Positions 43,835-53,473 of a stretch of 64,000 nucleotides of DNA are shown piece after piece (position 1 is the first letter of the stretch; each line of letters begins with the position of its first letter). Under the pieces are notes generated by a model that was not told the DNA's origin, did not search any database, and was given only the letters and a program-made list of their open reading frames with translations. Source of the DNA: Entoloma clypeatum (Eukaryota; Basidiomycota; Agaricomycetes; Agaricales; Entolomataceae); the NCBI GenBank assembly GCA_963565915.1, contig OY751492.1:2604001-2668000 (forward strand), given 5' to 3'. Made by a program: the position numbers and the translations under genes.

Positions 43835-44316
43835 TCTCTCATGCCTGATATAAGCTCAAGACAAGACACAGGATAATGGAGGGTCATAATTGAACCAGCC
43901 CCTATCATCACATGGCTCAGATGAGAATTGTGTCAACAGGAGGATCAAGCCTCAAATTCAGATGAAGAGAAGGATGGTTCCATGGTGCGCCATTCAAAGA
44001 GGGTTCATCTGATCATGGCCCCTGCAGTAGGTTCTTCCACTTCCCAACTCCCTTGAAACTGGTGAGCGAGGCAACAGATGTCAGGGGCAGCTCCCAGGCA
44101 GCTTTATAGTTTTCCATTGATAATGGACTGTCTCATCAAACATCTGGAAGATGAATATATGAGGATTCTAATGATCAGATACACACTTATTCTAATATAG
44201 CAATAACCAGTTCTTCCCGTTTTGAGTGTCCCACCTGTAAAGGTGAAATATTTATCCAAGGTAATATTTTATATAGTTTTTATATTATTGTTAAAATAAA
44301 CTGGATAATTCTGCAG
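43835..44316. other. Stretch to the right of the composite
   Basis: A frame around 43940-44050 reads QEDQASNSDEEKDGSMVRHS and then LIMAPAVGSSTSQLP, hydrophilic and exon-like. It may be a later exon of the gene starting at 38107. Otherwise AT-rich with no feature. Confidence 0.3.
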
Positions 44317-44707
44317 AGAATATCTGGCGACTTTCTTGCAAGATTTATGATTCCTGGCACTGAGGAAGCATATAAACGGAGACCTGCTTTCCATGTGAGC
44401 AAATCATACATATCATCCTTTACAATGCTTGTTTACTTCACCCCAAGTTTGCAACAGATCATGAGTTCTTCAATAAAATGTATGATATGTGCGATGTTTC
44501 AGAACAACACCCACATGTTGACATTATGTCTTTTGAACAGTACAACTCGTGGGATACTAAGGATATTCTTGAGAGATTGAGAAGCCATCATCTCCTTATC
44601 ATTGATGAAAATGCACAGGCCCAGAAATTTGACTCAGATAGTTTGCAGCAGTTGGCCAGTATGCAGGAGAGAATTACATTACATGGTACATTCATGCTCA
44701 GCCATTG
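44317..44707 (+). pseudogene. Exon pair of an unidentified gene
   Basis: RISGDFLARFMIPGTEEAYK up to about 44393, a GTGAGC..CCCCAAG intron, then DHEFFNKMYDMCDVSEQHPH, SFEQYNSWDTKDILERLRSH and DSDSLQQLASMQERITLHG. The last part looks like globular protein sequence but I cannot name its family with confidence. Same strand and style as the exons at 38107-39188, so it may be their continuation across the composite element. There is no start codon of its own. Confidence 0.4.
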
Positions 44708-45399
44708 AAACCGTATATATGGGATTGATATCATACAGCTCAGATTATAACAGATATAAATACAACGTCATCGTCAATCTCACCGCCGAGTTGAATGCTT
44801 TGAATGCCTTTGAAAAGTAACCTACATTGTCATATGTTACTGCCTTTGAATGTACCTGTAAATATATCTGATGGCGTCTTCTCATGATACCGTTGTGGAG
44901 AGAATGTTCTGAAAACCTGGCGTGATATACTGTCCCTGTGTCAATGCATGCAACTCAGAATCAGAATATTCTGTCCCGAATATTTGAAGTGTTCCGGTGT
45001 GATTTTGCACAGAAGTTGATAGTTGAAAAGCACTGAACCGCAAACATCGTCCATAGCTTGTGAAGAACGACAGAGGATGTTGCAAGATAACAGTACAAGT
45101 GAGATTTATAATTATTTCATTGCAAGACCTAAATAACAAACTCAAATGCAGTATAACACACCGTGGTTGAGCACTACATGTGCACTTTCATATGCCTCGT
45201 CATTTTCACTTTCGTTCACAGTGTCAATGTTGGACAGATCTGTGGTGGGCATTTTTTATTAAGTTTGAGATGCTTAATGAGAGAACAAAAAAAAAAAAAA
45301 AGGAGATGATGCAATTCGTCATCATTTCAAACGTCATAAATACATATGATTACATATGATGCGTTGAACAGTCGACCCTTTTTTTTGATGACTGTCATC

Positions 45400-46230
45400 A
45401 TGAATTTGCCAGACTTTAGCAAAATTCTTGTTGCATACCATCAACAGAGGAAAGAAGAAAAGAAATTGTGTCACATTTTGGGACAGCAGATAATTAATGC
45501 TGTCGATCCTTTTTTGACCCCGAGTAAGTAACTTACAGGATTTAATACATGAATTAGTAATGCAACACTGGCAGGATCCACTGTTGCACTTTTCAATACA
45601 TTATCGAAAGATGGTGGAGCTATTGGAGGGTCAGTTGCACTATCCTTGATTGCTCCATGCACTTTTCGAGAAATAATGACTCCTCCACGCGATCTGAACA
45701 TTATCATCAAAAACGATGACACAATCGATGACAAAATTAACCTTCTGTTGGAGGACATAGGCTACCAGAAGGTTAAATCTGACGAACCACTTGGCGCAGT
45801 GGAACAACATGATATCTATCATCACTTGTCAACTACTCGGCAGTTGACAGTATCAATGTTGCAGCCACATTATTCTATCGGCAGATATTTGCTACGCGAG
45901 CCAACTACGGCTACCATGAACTTCATTACCTCCAATGAAGTTGTATCCCTCTTTCCAGAATTGATCATGGAGGGAAAAGCTCTTTGCAATGAGCAAAGCA
46001 AAGGGAAAGCTGATGAAAAATTGATTGAACGTGGTTTCATGGTCAACTATGCATTTCATTACAACGGTATGGAAAATGAAACACAGCATTTTATTGACTC
46101 TTTAGAATTAGCTTCTCGTATGGGATATGATTTATTGATGGAACACTGGGCTGCTGCTCCACTTATTCTGAAGGGGGTTACTCCATTGGCTTGGCATACC
46201 AACATTGTATCCAATCCTATTGTGTTGTAA
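45400..46230 (+). CDS. Unidentified gene A (paralogue of gene B)
   Basis: Two exons: 45400-45523 and 45575-46230, 51-bp intron, 259 residues. Begins MNLPDFSKILVAYHQQRKEE. The core reads GGAIGGSVALSLIAP, then PPRDLNIIIKNDDTIDDKIN. The pattern of a glycine/serine turn followed about 20 residues later by D-L-N-hydrophobic stretch recalls a nucleotidyltransferase-like fold, but this is only a resemblance. Further on: TSNEVVSLFPELIMEGKALC and ERGFMVNYAFHYNGMENE; it ends NIVSNPIVL. Gene B repeats the same blocks. No stop or frameshift inside; gene B starts 77 bp downstream on the same strand. Confidence 0.6.
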
Positions 46231-46307
46231 TGTTTTTTGTATGTCGTCATTTTTTTAAAACAATATATTGAATGAAACGAGTCTGACTTTTATCTTGATA
46301 ACTTTCG

Positions 46308-47982
46308 ATGATGTCTGGAACAACACTACCTCCTGTTCTCAAGTTGTCTTTGGAACTTATGATTGAAATATTTTCTTTGCTTGCATTTCATGATCTGTCA
46401 AGCATTGCGAAAGTCAACAAAGCCATGCGACATGGAGTTATATCTTTCATGTTGTCTTTGCAAAAGCAGGCTTTGAAAGACTTCATCCTCGCTGGTGGGT
46501 TTCTTCCCCAACACCGCAACAGCTAATACTGAACTTTTATTTTGGATGTGAATGTACACAGATGAAATGAATAAATCTTTTGAAGAAATGAAATGCTGCA
46601 ACACCGCTATTATTGGCTTTTCTGCGCTTTTCATGATCTTACCTGAAGATATTCATATTGGCCCCCACTGTTATATACCATTCTGGCTCCAACAACCTCT
46701 GATCATCTCTGATCTATTCCGATCTATTCCGATCAATTCCGCTCCAATGATCTCCGATCAATTCCGATATTCCGGACATCTGTTACCTCCGCATCTCCGC
46801 ACATTGCCATCGTGCATTTCATATTCATAACTCCATGCCTTTATGCATTTCATATTCATATTCCCATTTACTTATGCATCGCCTTTTCCGCATGGTCCAT
46901 TGACCGACATCTCCGAGGTTCGTTACAGTCGCTGGCAACTTAAGCCACAACTCCGGACCTACTCCGACCATCTCCGTAAAGTAATCTCATTTAGGTATTT
47001 AAGCTCGTACCATACCTGTAGTTCCTCAGTTCGAATATCAACAAAGTTCACCCCTCTACTCCCCGTTCATGCCAGAGATCCTCGCTGTGGTACAATACAC
47101 CGACGACATCCTCATCTACTGCTCTTCCTCCATCATTACCCTTCGACGAGCTCAGTACTGTGTCTGAGTCACAACTCCGATGTCGTCCGACCATTTCCAT
47201 GTCAATGTGACTCTCACCGAGATCTCTCCTCCGACCTCCGCACCTCCGATCTCTCCTCCGACCTCCTGAAATTGGGACACCTTATCCAACAAACGGCGGC
47301 GCAACACATACGGTGAAGCCACGTCCCTCCCCTTCATCGTTCCTCCGCATTTCCGGAATTCCGCTCCGGTCTCAGTCCTACGTCCGACCTCCGACGGACT
47401 CCGACGAAGCTCCGACTTTTCACCTACTTAACACTCACTGTGATATGAACTTCGTTGTTCCAAGCAGAAGAGCTACGCGGTTCCAAGATTTCCTGTTATC
47501 AATAAACTATTGAATTACCGAAGATGCAACATCCTTGGAAGAGCAGCCATGTACCGAGTTTCATACTACATTCTACCAGGCCCCAACCAACACTTTCGTT
47601 ACGCTTTCATTGATCCAACCAAGAAGATCATTGATAGATTGGCTATTGGAAGAGCTGTCTTCTGCAATGATGAATGTTATTACTCATTGCAAAGTGGTGT
47701 CTCTTTTTCCAAAGTTAATTCAAGAAAAAGTCTGCTTCATATCCGACAAGGGATCTTCGCACGTTGAAAAGAAGTTGAAACGAAGAGGTTTCGAGATTTT
47801 GACCCCATATGTGAAACATCGCGTCGGTGGGGTGAAAGCAGCCCTGCGAGCAACGATAGCAGCGAGGGATAGCAGGTATGACAATTTCTTGCTCAATTAT
47901 GAAAAAAAGGATATGACGTGGGCCATAATCTGTATTACCTTACATGTATAGGTCTGAAGTGTCTCAAGTTAAGGCAGCATGA
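46308..47982 (+). pseudogene. Unidentified gene B with F-box-like start, split by a solo LTR
   Basis: Exon 1 (46308-46494) codes for an F-box-like N-terminus, LPPVLKLSLELMIEIFSLLA and HDLSSIAKVNKAMR. After a 67-bp intron, exon 2 (46562-) reads DEMNKSFEEMKCCNTAIIGF. A 765-bp solo LTR interrupts it at 46669-47433. Across the LTR the frame rejoins exactly as IGPH/CDMNFVV when one copy of the 5-bp duplication is dropped. It continues with one TGA (47511-47513), then LLEELSSAMMNVITHCKVVS, LFPKLIQEKVCFISDKGSSH and KKLKRRGFEILTPYVKHRVG. A last short exon ends at 47982. It is homologous to gene A along the whole non-F-box part. The LTR and stop probably make it non-functional. Confidence 0.6.
46669..47433 (+). 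mobile_element. Solo LTR inside gene B
   Basis: 765 bp, ends TGTTATATACC..CACCTACTTAACA; flanking CCCAC (46664-46668) and CTCAC (47434-47438) form a target duplication with one C/T change. Same family as 35997-36591 and 12471-13184. A short internal duplication of GCATTTCATATTCATA (about 46816-46860) is specific to this copy. TATTTAAG (46996) precedes AGTTCGAATAT (47038) by 42 bp. Confidence 0.88.
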
Positions 47983-49476
47983 TAATATGAATGTGCCATT
48001 TTAATACAATCAATAAACCATTATGAACAGCTTTTGTCATAGGATCTTGACTATAGAGAGTAGCCTGTGAGTAGTCTAGAGGGAGTTCGTGTGGATCTCC
48101 GATCAAGGCTGGTCCCTGATGATAATGCACTGCCCAATATTTGGAAAAGTTTTTGGATGTCGCTGCATCCCGATAATCGACTGGGCAAGACGGGAGGTGT
48201 CAGTACTATAAAAGAGGTACTTGTAAGCTGCATTGAAACTTACAACGCGAGTCAGGATGATTCAACTGGATACATTTGGTAAGATATTGTATTCTCCAAA
48301 GATGATCCAAGGTTTAATAACCCATTATTAACCACCCCGATTTGTCATTGTAGTTCACCATCACTTGAACCACTGCACTGCTCTGTACACGCTCACCACC
48401 CTCGAAACCTTTTCTATCTTATACTCCCAAGACTTCTTTTCAATAAGCAACCCTGGTACCAGTTCGATAAACCTAGTTTCACTGGCCTCGAGTGCATTGC
48501 ACCATGCCAACAAAACCACGACTACAGCGCCACTCATCTACTCGTTCACATCCATGTTTCCCTTGTCCTGCTATCTCTTCCTGACCCCTCCACTATCGCA
48601 TCAGCTTCGCCGAGCAGCACTGTCATCCAGACACGCAAAGTCCACCTCCAATGCATTGGTAAAACCATCTGCACGGCCATTGCCACCATCTGCATCACCT
48701 TTGCAAAGTATGTTTGCTTGTTCCTCAAAAAGAAATACGCGATAGGGCAGATGTTCACCCAGCTAGAGAGAATCTGACTTCGAACTTCTCAGCATAGGTT
48801 TTGGACACGTCAACGACAACGAAGATAGGCTGTTGGGAGCCAAGGTGACAATGATCTGGTGTAGCTCCAACAACACACACCCTCAGTTGCAGCACCAATT
48901 AGAGGCGACGAGACTTGCAGGCAGTGTTCGCATTCCACAAAACTACTAGACACTTAACGTGGCCATCAACGTTCACATCCATCCTCAATTGCAACTTCGA
49001 ATTTCTCAACTGTGTCAACGCCCATCCCCTTCCATTCTTTCACCATATTGGCACCGATTGGATGAGACGCGACTCGCAGGCGGCATTCCTGCTGCCTCAG
49101 ACCGCAGGTGAGTCAGATCGTAACAATGCGGACAACAAAATGTTGACCCTTTTGTTGCACCCTTTTATTTTTTGTTATATTCAGCGACACGACATACAGA
49201 TTGTCAATTTGTATGAAAAACATCAACTTTGTGTGATCAGATCAATGAAACGTTCTCGAAAGACAATCTGGAAATGAATGTCACATGTTTGACTCTGTGA
49301 TTGGCACCCATAAGGATGGTAGTAGGGTGGGACGAGTGGATGTGAAGTGGTAGGGGCTGAGAGTGATCAGATCAATAAAGCATTCTTGGAAGACGATCTG
49401 GAAATGAATGCCACATGTTTGACTCTATGATTGGCACCCATAAGTCCTGGCAGCATGCAAGTGAAAAAAACAGACA
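47983..49476. other. Stretch between gene B and the Helitron remnant
   Basis: 48070-48280 has an open frame (NALPNIWKSFWMSLHPDNRL, TIKEVLVSCIETYNASQDD) that may be a further exon but has no partner. 48365-49130 is GC-richer with ORFs of poor protein character. A roughly 85-bp unit (GATCAGATCAAT(A/G)AA..ATTGGCACCCATAAG) occurs twice in tandem, at 49236-49314 and 49358-49444. No gene is supported. Confidence 0.4.
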
Positions 49477-49509
49477 TTTCGGATGAATGCCTCTGTTTAC
49501 GATCCGAAA
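49477..49509. repeat. Hairpin just beyond the Helitron helicase stop
   Basis: Perfect 8-bp stem TTTCGGAT (49477-49484) / ATCCGAAA (49502-49509) with a 17-nt loop. Helitrons usually have a hairpin near the 3' end, followed by CTRR. No CTRR is seen in the next 20 nt on the minus strand, so the link is tentative. Confidence 0.4.
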
Positions 49510-49517
49510 AACAATAG

Positions 49518-51516
49518 TCACGCTCGACTGTCATTGTATCGTTCTCTCGTTTTCCAGTCAAGATTATCCAACCTCTCATCTTCTACTTGCAAATCTTCTG
49601 AAGGATGTGTTGTCAAAATCTGATCTTCGAAATTCTGTAACAACTGTATAGTGTCTCGACCATGGCTTCTGGACAGAGCAACATAAGCATTGAAAGGAGA
49701 TAGATTTCCTCTGGGAGGCTTCCCCAGATCAACAATAACCCACTCGATAGTTTGACCTTGAGATTTATAATCTGTGAAAGCATACGCGGGTGTGACAGCA
49801 AGCTGTCGTCTTCGTATACGAAAGTTTTCTCCATTTTTCTTCACAGTGAATGACACTTCTGTTGGGGATATGACAATAATACCAGACACAAGTCCAGGAA
49901 ATGAATGTCAGTTGGAATATCGGGCTGAAATAAAACGATAGCTGGCGGATATCGCAATTTGATATATCTTTTGTTGGACGCATTGCCCATTTTGTGGTCG
50001 CTCTCTCATGTATCGAGAATGATTTCTGTTATGGTTCCTCATGTCCCATTGGCAACTTCAGCTTCAGCAGCAATATTCATGACCACCATTGCTCTCATTC
50101 CAACAGCAACCTCCACTTCATCACTGAGTTTCCCAGTGTGTTTCGTGGCCATTCCTGCTATGAGCAACCTCAAAGTGACAGAAGGACATATACCAGTTGT
50201 GACTAGGGTATCTTCTGCATAACAGACATAAATTTGTTGGCCACTTGACACAGAAAATTTATCAAGAGACGTGGCATTCCAATGGTGTCTGACACTGTGT
50301 CTCGATGTGACAAGAACAGATGCTGTTCACGGGCCTTCATCAAAACGGGGAGTATCACAATTTTCCAAATCCAAAATGAGAGTCCATACTTCTTTGACAT
50401 CATTTTTGTTGCACTCACCGCAACGAAGACGTCTGAGAATTGTTGTCCAAATGGAATCTGTTATACGAATCTGTTCTTTGAGAATCACCACAGTTTGAAA
50501 CTGAAGGAAAAGTTGCCGGCCTATCAGTGATCGTCTGGAGTCTTTCATTGACTCATAATACAAAGCTTGTTTTGCACTGGGAACAGGTGGAAATTGGTGA
50601 AAATCCCCGAAACAGATAACATTGAGTCCACCAAAAGGGGACACTTGATCGCCTCTTCCACTTCCTGACCTGACCTGGATACAAGCTTCAGAAAGTAAAC
50701 AGAGTATTGTTTTTGTCAACATTGAACATTCATCAATGATCAAATATTCAGTTCTGCCAATATTTTTATTCCGTTTCTCAATGCTTGATTTTGGACTGAG
50801 TTCGGCCCAATCATCCCCACGATGAGGTGAAGAGATAGGTAGAGCTGCCCAAGAGTGCAAAGTCTGACCTCGAATCAAACTTGCAGCTACGCCAGATGTA
50901 GCAGTCTTGGCTAATAAACAGCGCACGCCCAATTCTTCAAACGTCGTTGTCAGACTTTGAATCAACAAAGACTTCCCAGTTCCACCTTCTCCCAGTACTA
51001 GCATCAATAGTTGTTGAAGTTGTTTTCCATTTAAAAAATCGATGAGATGAGTTTCAATTATTCCATAGGCATGCAATTGATCGCCATTCAATTTCTGAAG
51101 GCGTTTCCGAGAGATTTTGCTTTCAACATCTATATTGAAAGTCAACACCAGGTCTCCTACATGGATAGATGGATCTGAAGAAATTGTTGGATTAGTAATA
51201 TGCCACAGAACTCATATTGGGGTGCATGCCATATTTGCAAGTTGCCTGAATTGGTTAGCTCAGATTGAGCATTTGTCAGGTTGATACTGCAGTGGTTGTA
51301 CTATTGTTGAGTGAGATGGAGTACTATCCAAGTTGAATCCCACAAGATCTGATGGCTCAGTTGGTTAGAGCACTTGGTATATAACCAGGAGGTCCTGGGT
51401 TCAAACCCCAGTCTGGTCACATCTTTTAACAGAAATCATGCCTGATTCCGATATAATGTCTGAACGTGCATGTTAATCATCTGGATAGAAGATTACACTG
51501 TCTCCACCACAGGTCA
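49518..51516 (-). pseudogene. Helitron PIF1-like helicase region
   Basis: SF1B DNA helicase part of the Helitron protein. Minus-strand motifs in order: QLLMLVLGEGGTGKS (Walker A), EYLIIDECSM (Walker B), VICFGDFHQFPPV (motif III), VMNIAAEAEVANGT, then YAFTDYKSQGQTIEWVIVDL (motif V) and YVALSRSHGRDTIQLL (motif VI). TGA stops interrupt it at 50039-50041 and 50006-50008 (in ANGT-stop-GTI and LDT-stop-E, where relatives have Arg); further breaks lie around 49890-49980. An LTR insertion at 51185-51431 splits GMIS/SDPS; removing it with one GAAAT restores the frame. Upstream of 51475 a TAA follows FYPDD. Confidence 0.85.
51185..51431 (+). mobile_element. Solo 247-bp LTR of the miniature retrotransposon, in the Helitron
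   Basis: Exact 5-bp target duplication GAAAT (51180-51184, 51432-51436). Identical by eye over 247 bp to 39234-39480. It includes the cloverleaf (51346-51419) and the TTTT terminator. Because it carries its own tRNA-like unit it could be mistaken for a SINE, but the TGTT..AACA ends, 5-bp duplication and occurrence as paired repeats at 39.2-43.8 kb show it is an LTR. Confidence 0.88.
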
Positions 51517-51736
51517 TGCTGGTCAACTGTTTTTGCCACAGAGAATAAGTCTTCATATCCTCATATGTGGCCGTATGTGCGATATCCACAACCTTGGCAG
51601 TCTCTGCATTTTCTGAAAAAATGCCTGCAGCAATAGCACAACCTATGGCTTGTACCCCAAAAATCTCTTCTCAATTGTTTCTTTTTTGTTCTCGCGCCAA
51701 TTCGATATCATCTTCAGTCACCACAATATCTGATGG

Positions 51737-52279
51737 TGTCACGTAGCGTGTTTCTCAACGTCGGAAAACGTCGGACGAGTCGGAGCGGAGTAGCGGAGGA
51801 GCGGAATGCGGTAAGTGCAACGTTGGCAGAAAGGACCTGGCTTCAACTTGTGCGTTGCGCCCCACTCTTTGATGTGGTCCTCGATTTTGGATTGGCAGAT
51901 GTCGGATGAGCGGATGAGCGGATGAGCGGAGGTGACGGAGAGAATGCTCAAAGGCAAGTAGAGACGGATGCGAATGAGGTGTAACATATGATATTTGAAC
52001 TGAGGTTCTACGACAGGTTTGTACACTATTTATAGTAGACTAGAATGATCAGCATTACTATAAGTGATGTGCAGATATTGGAGTTGACCATCGGAACATT
52101 CGGAGTACGGAGAGTAACAAATGAAAAGTGAACAACATATGTCTACTTGTAAGTATGGTTGAGATGTTACGTAGTAGAAGTATATTCAATATAAATAGAA
52201 TGTCGTTGGAGCGGATGTCAGAGCGGATGAAATGTCGGAGTCGTCGGATAAGTCGGATGTGAATCGTATGGTTATGACA
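51737..52279 (-). repeat. 3' LTR of gypsy 2
   Basis: 543 bp, TGTCACGTAG..TTATGACA; pairs with 58493-59035. Confidence 0.93.
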
Positions 52280-52410
52280 GTATTTCCCTCTTAGGGCCGA
52301 ACCCTGAGGCCCAGATGAGGTAATCCACGTGACCGTTGGTTGAAAAGCTTTGTGCGTGATCTTTCTCTCTTGTCACCCAACCACAACATCTATCCCGACG
52401 CCTATCCGTT

Positions 52411-53429
52411 ATGTCCGCTGAAAACTCACCCCTCGCCGCTCTTCGTGCTGAAAGGGAGCGCCAGAAGAAGGTCACCGAAGAGTTGGAGAGGAAACTGCAG
52501 GAGGCAGAGGAGCGCGCGAAGGAAGATGCAGAGCGCGCGGAGGCGAAGAGGGCGGCGAAAGAGCGGAGACGAGCAGAGAGGAAGGCAGAGAAGGCGAAGG
52601 CGAAGGAACCGGTCGCGGGTGCAGGTGCAGATGCGGAGGCGGATGCGGATGCGGATGCGGCGAGTGCGGAGGTGAAGAAGGTCCGGCTGCAGGGGGTTTT
52701 CAAGAATATGCCTGCGAGTTACGAGCAGGGGAAGGAGGATTGCACCTCCTGCTTGAAAGCGGGGGACTTGTGTTTTTGGCCATCGGAGTGAGTTTTTTCT
52801 ATTTCTTTATACGCTTCGTTATTAACTTGTTCTTTAGGAATGACAATGCTTCGTCGTGCTGGCGGTGCCAGCGTTTAAAACGAAGCTGCAGAACGGGAGC
52901 GGAAGCGGAGTCGGAGGTGAAGCGGAGGATGACCAAGGCGGTGAGGGTCGGAAAGGCTAAGGTGGCAGGTGGTGCGACGAAGAACGCGAAGGCGGGATCG
53001 TCCAAGGGAGAGGGGACCGCGGAGGGATCGCGGATAGCCGCAGCGTCGGAGGAGCCGGAGTTCATGCCGGAGGGGTTTGGTCCGCCGGAGGTGGTCATAG
53101 GCACGGAGGTGGTGAGAGGGCTTAGGATCATGATAAGGGAGATGCGGCTGATAAAGGCGGAGTTGAAGGAATTGCGGGAGATCAAGGAGCTTTTGATGGT
53201 TATCGCGTGGAGGGAGGATTCGGAGGCTTCGGAGGAGGGATCCGACGAGGACGAGGATGCGGAGGAGTATGATAGGGTATTGGAGGAGTTGGGAAGGGAG
53301 GTAGAAGAAGAAGCAGAAAAAGAAGAAGAAACGAAGAAGCGGAAGCGGATGGAGGAAGCGGAAGAGGAATCCGGATCGGAGTGGAACGAGGAGACGGAGG
53401 GGGTATCTAACAAAAAACAGCGAAAGTAG
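52411..53429 (+). CDS. Antisense Zn2Cys6-like coiled-coil/acidic protein of gypsy 2
   Basis: Two exons, 52411-52787 and 52838-53429, 50-bp intron (GTGAGT..TTTAG), 322 residues, intact. Residues 1-75 form a Glu/Lys/Ala/Arg-rich helix (RQKKVTEELERKLQEAEERA). An Ala/Asp repeat follows, then the cysteine region: CTSCLKAGDLC-x11-CWRCQRLKRSC. The full spacing C-x2-C-x6-C-x11-C-x2-C-x6-C falls within the Zn2Cys6 consensus, and the intron lies between the two halves. The middle has MIREMRLIKAELKELREIKE (coiled coil), and the C-terminus is Glu-rich and ends SNKKQRK, a possible nuclear signal. The gene is tail to tail with pol (44 bp apart) and starts 131 bp from the LTR. Function unknown. The same arrangement is seen in the remnant at 34.4-36.6 kb. 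Confidence 0.82.
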
Positions 53430-53473
53430 TTTTTTGTTAGTATAAAATTTTAATAGATTTTCTTTTCTTTTTG

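Noticed and set aside
48365..48745. 126-codon plus-strand ORF
   Set aside because: Protein is Ser/Thr/Leu-rich without domains, and the opposite strand is equally open; no splice or homology support.
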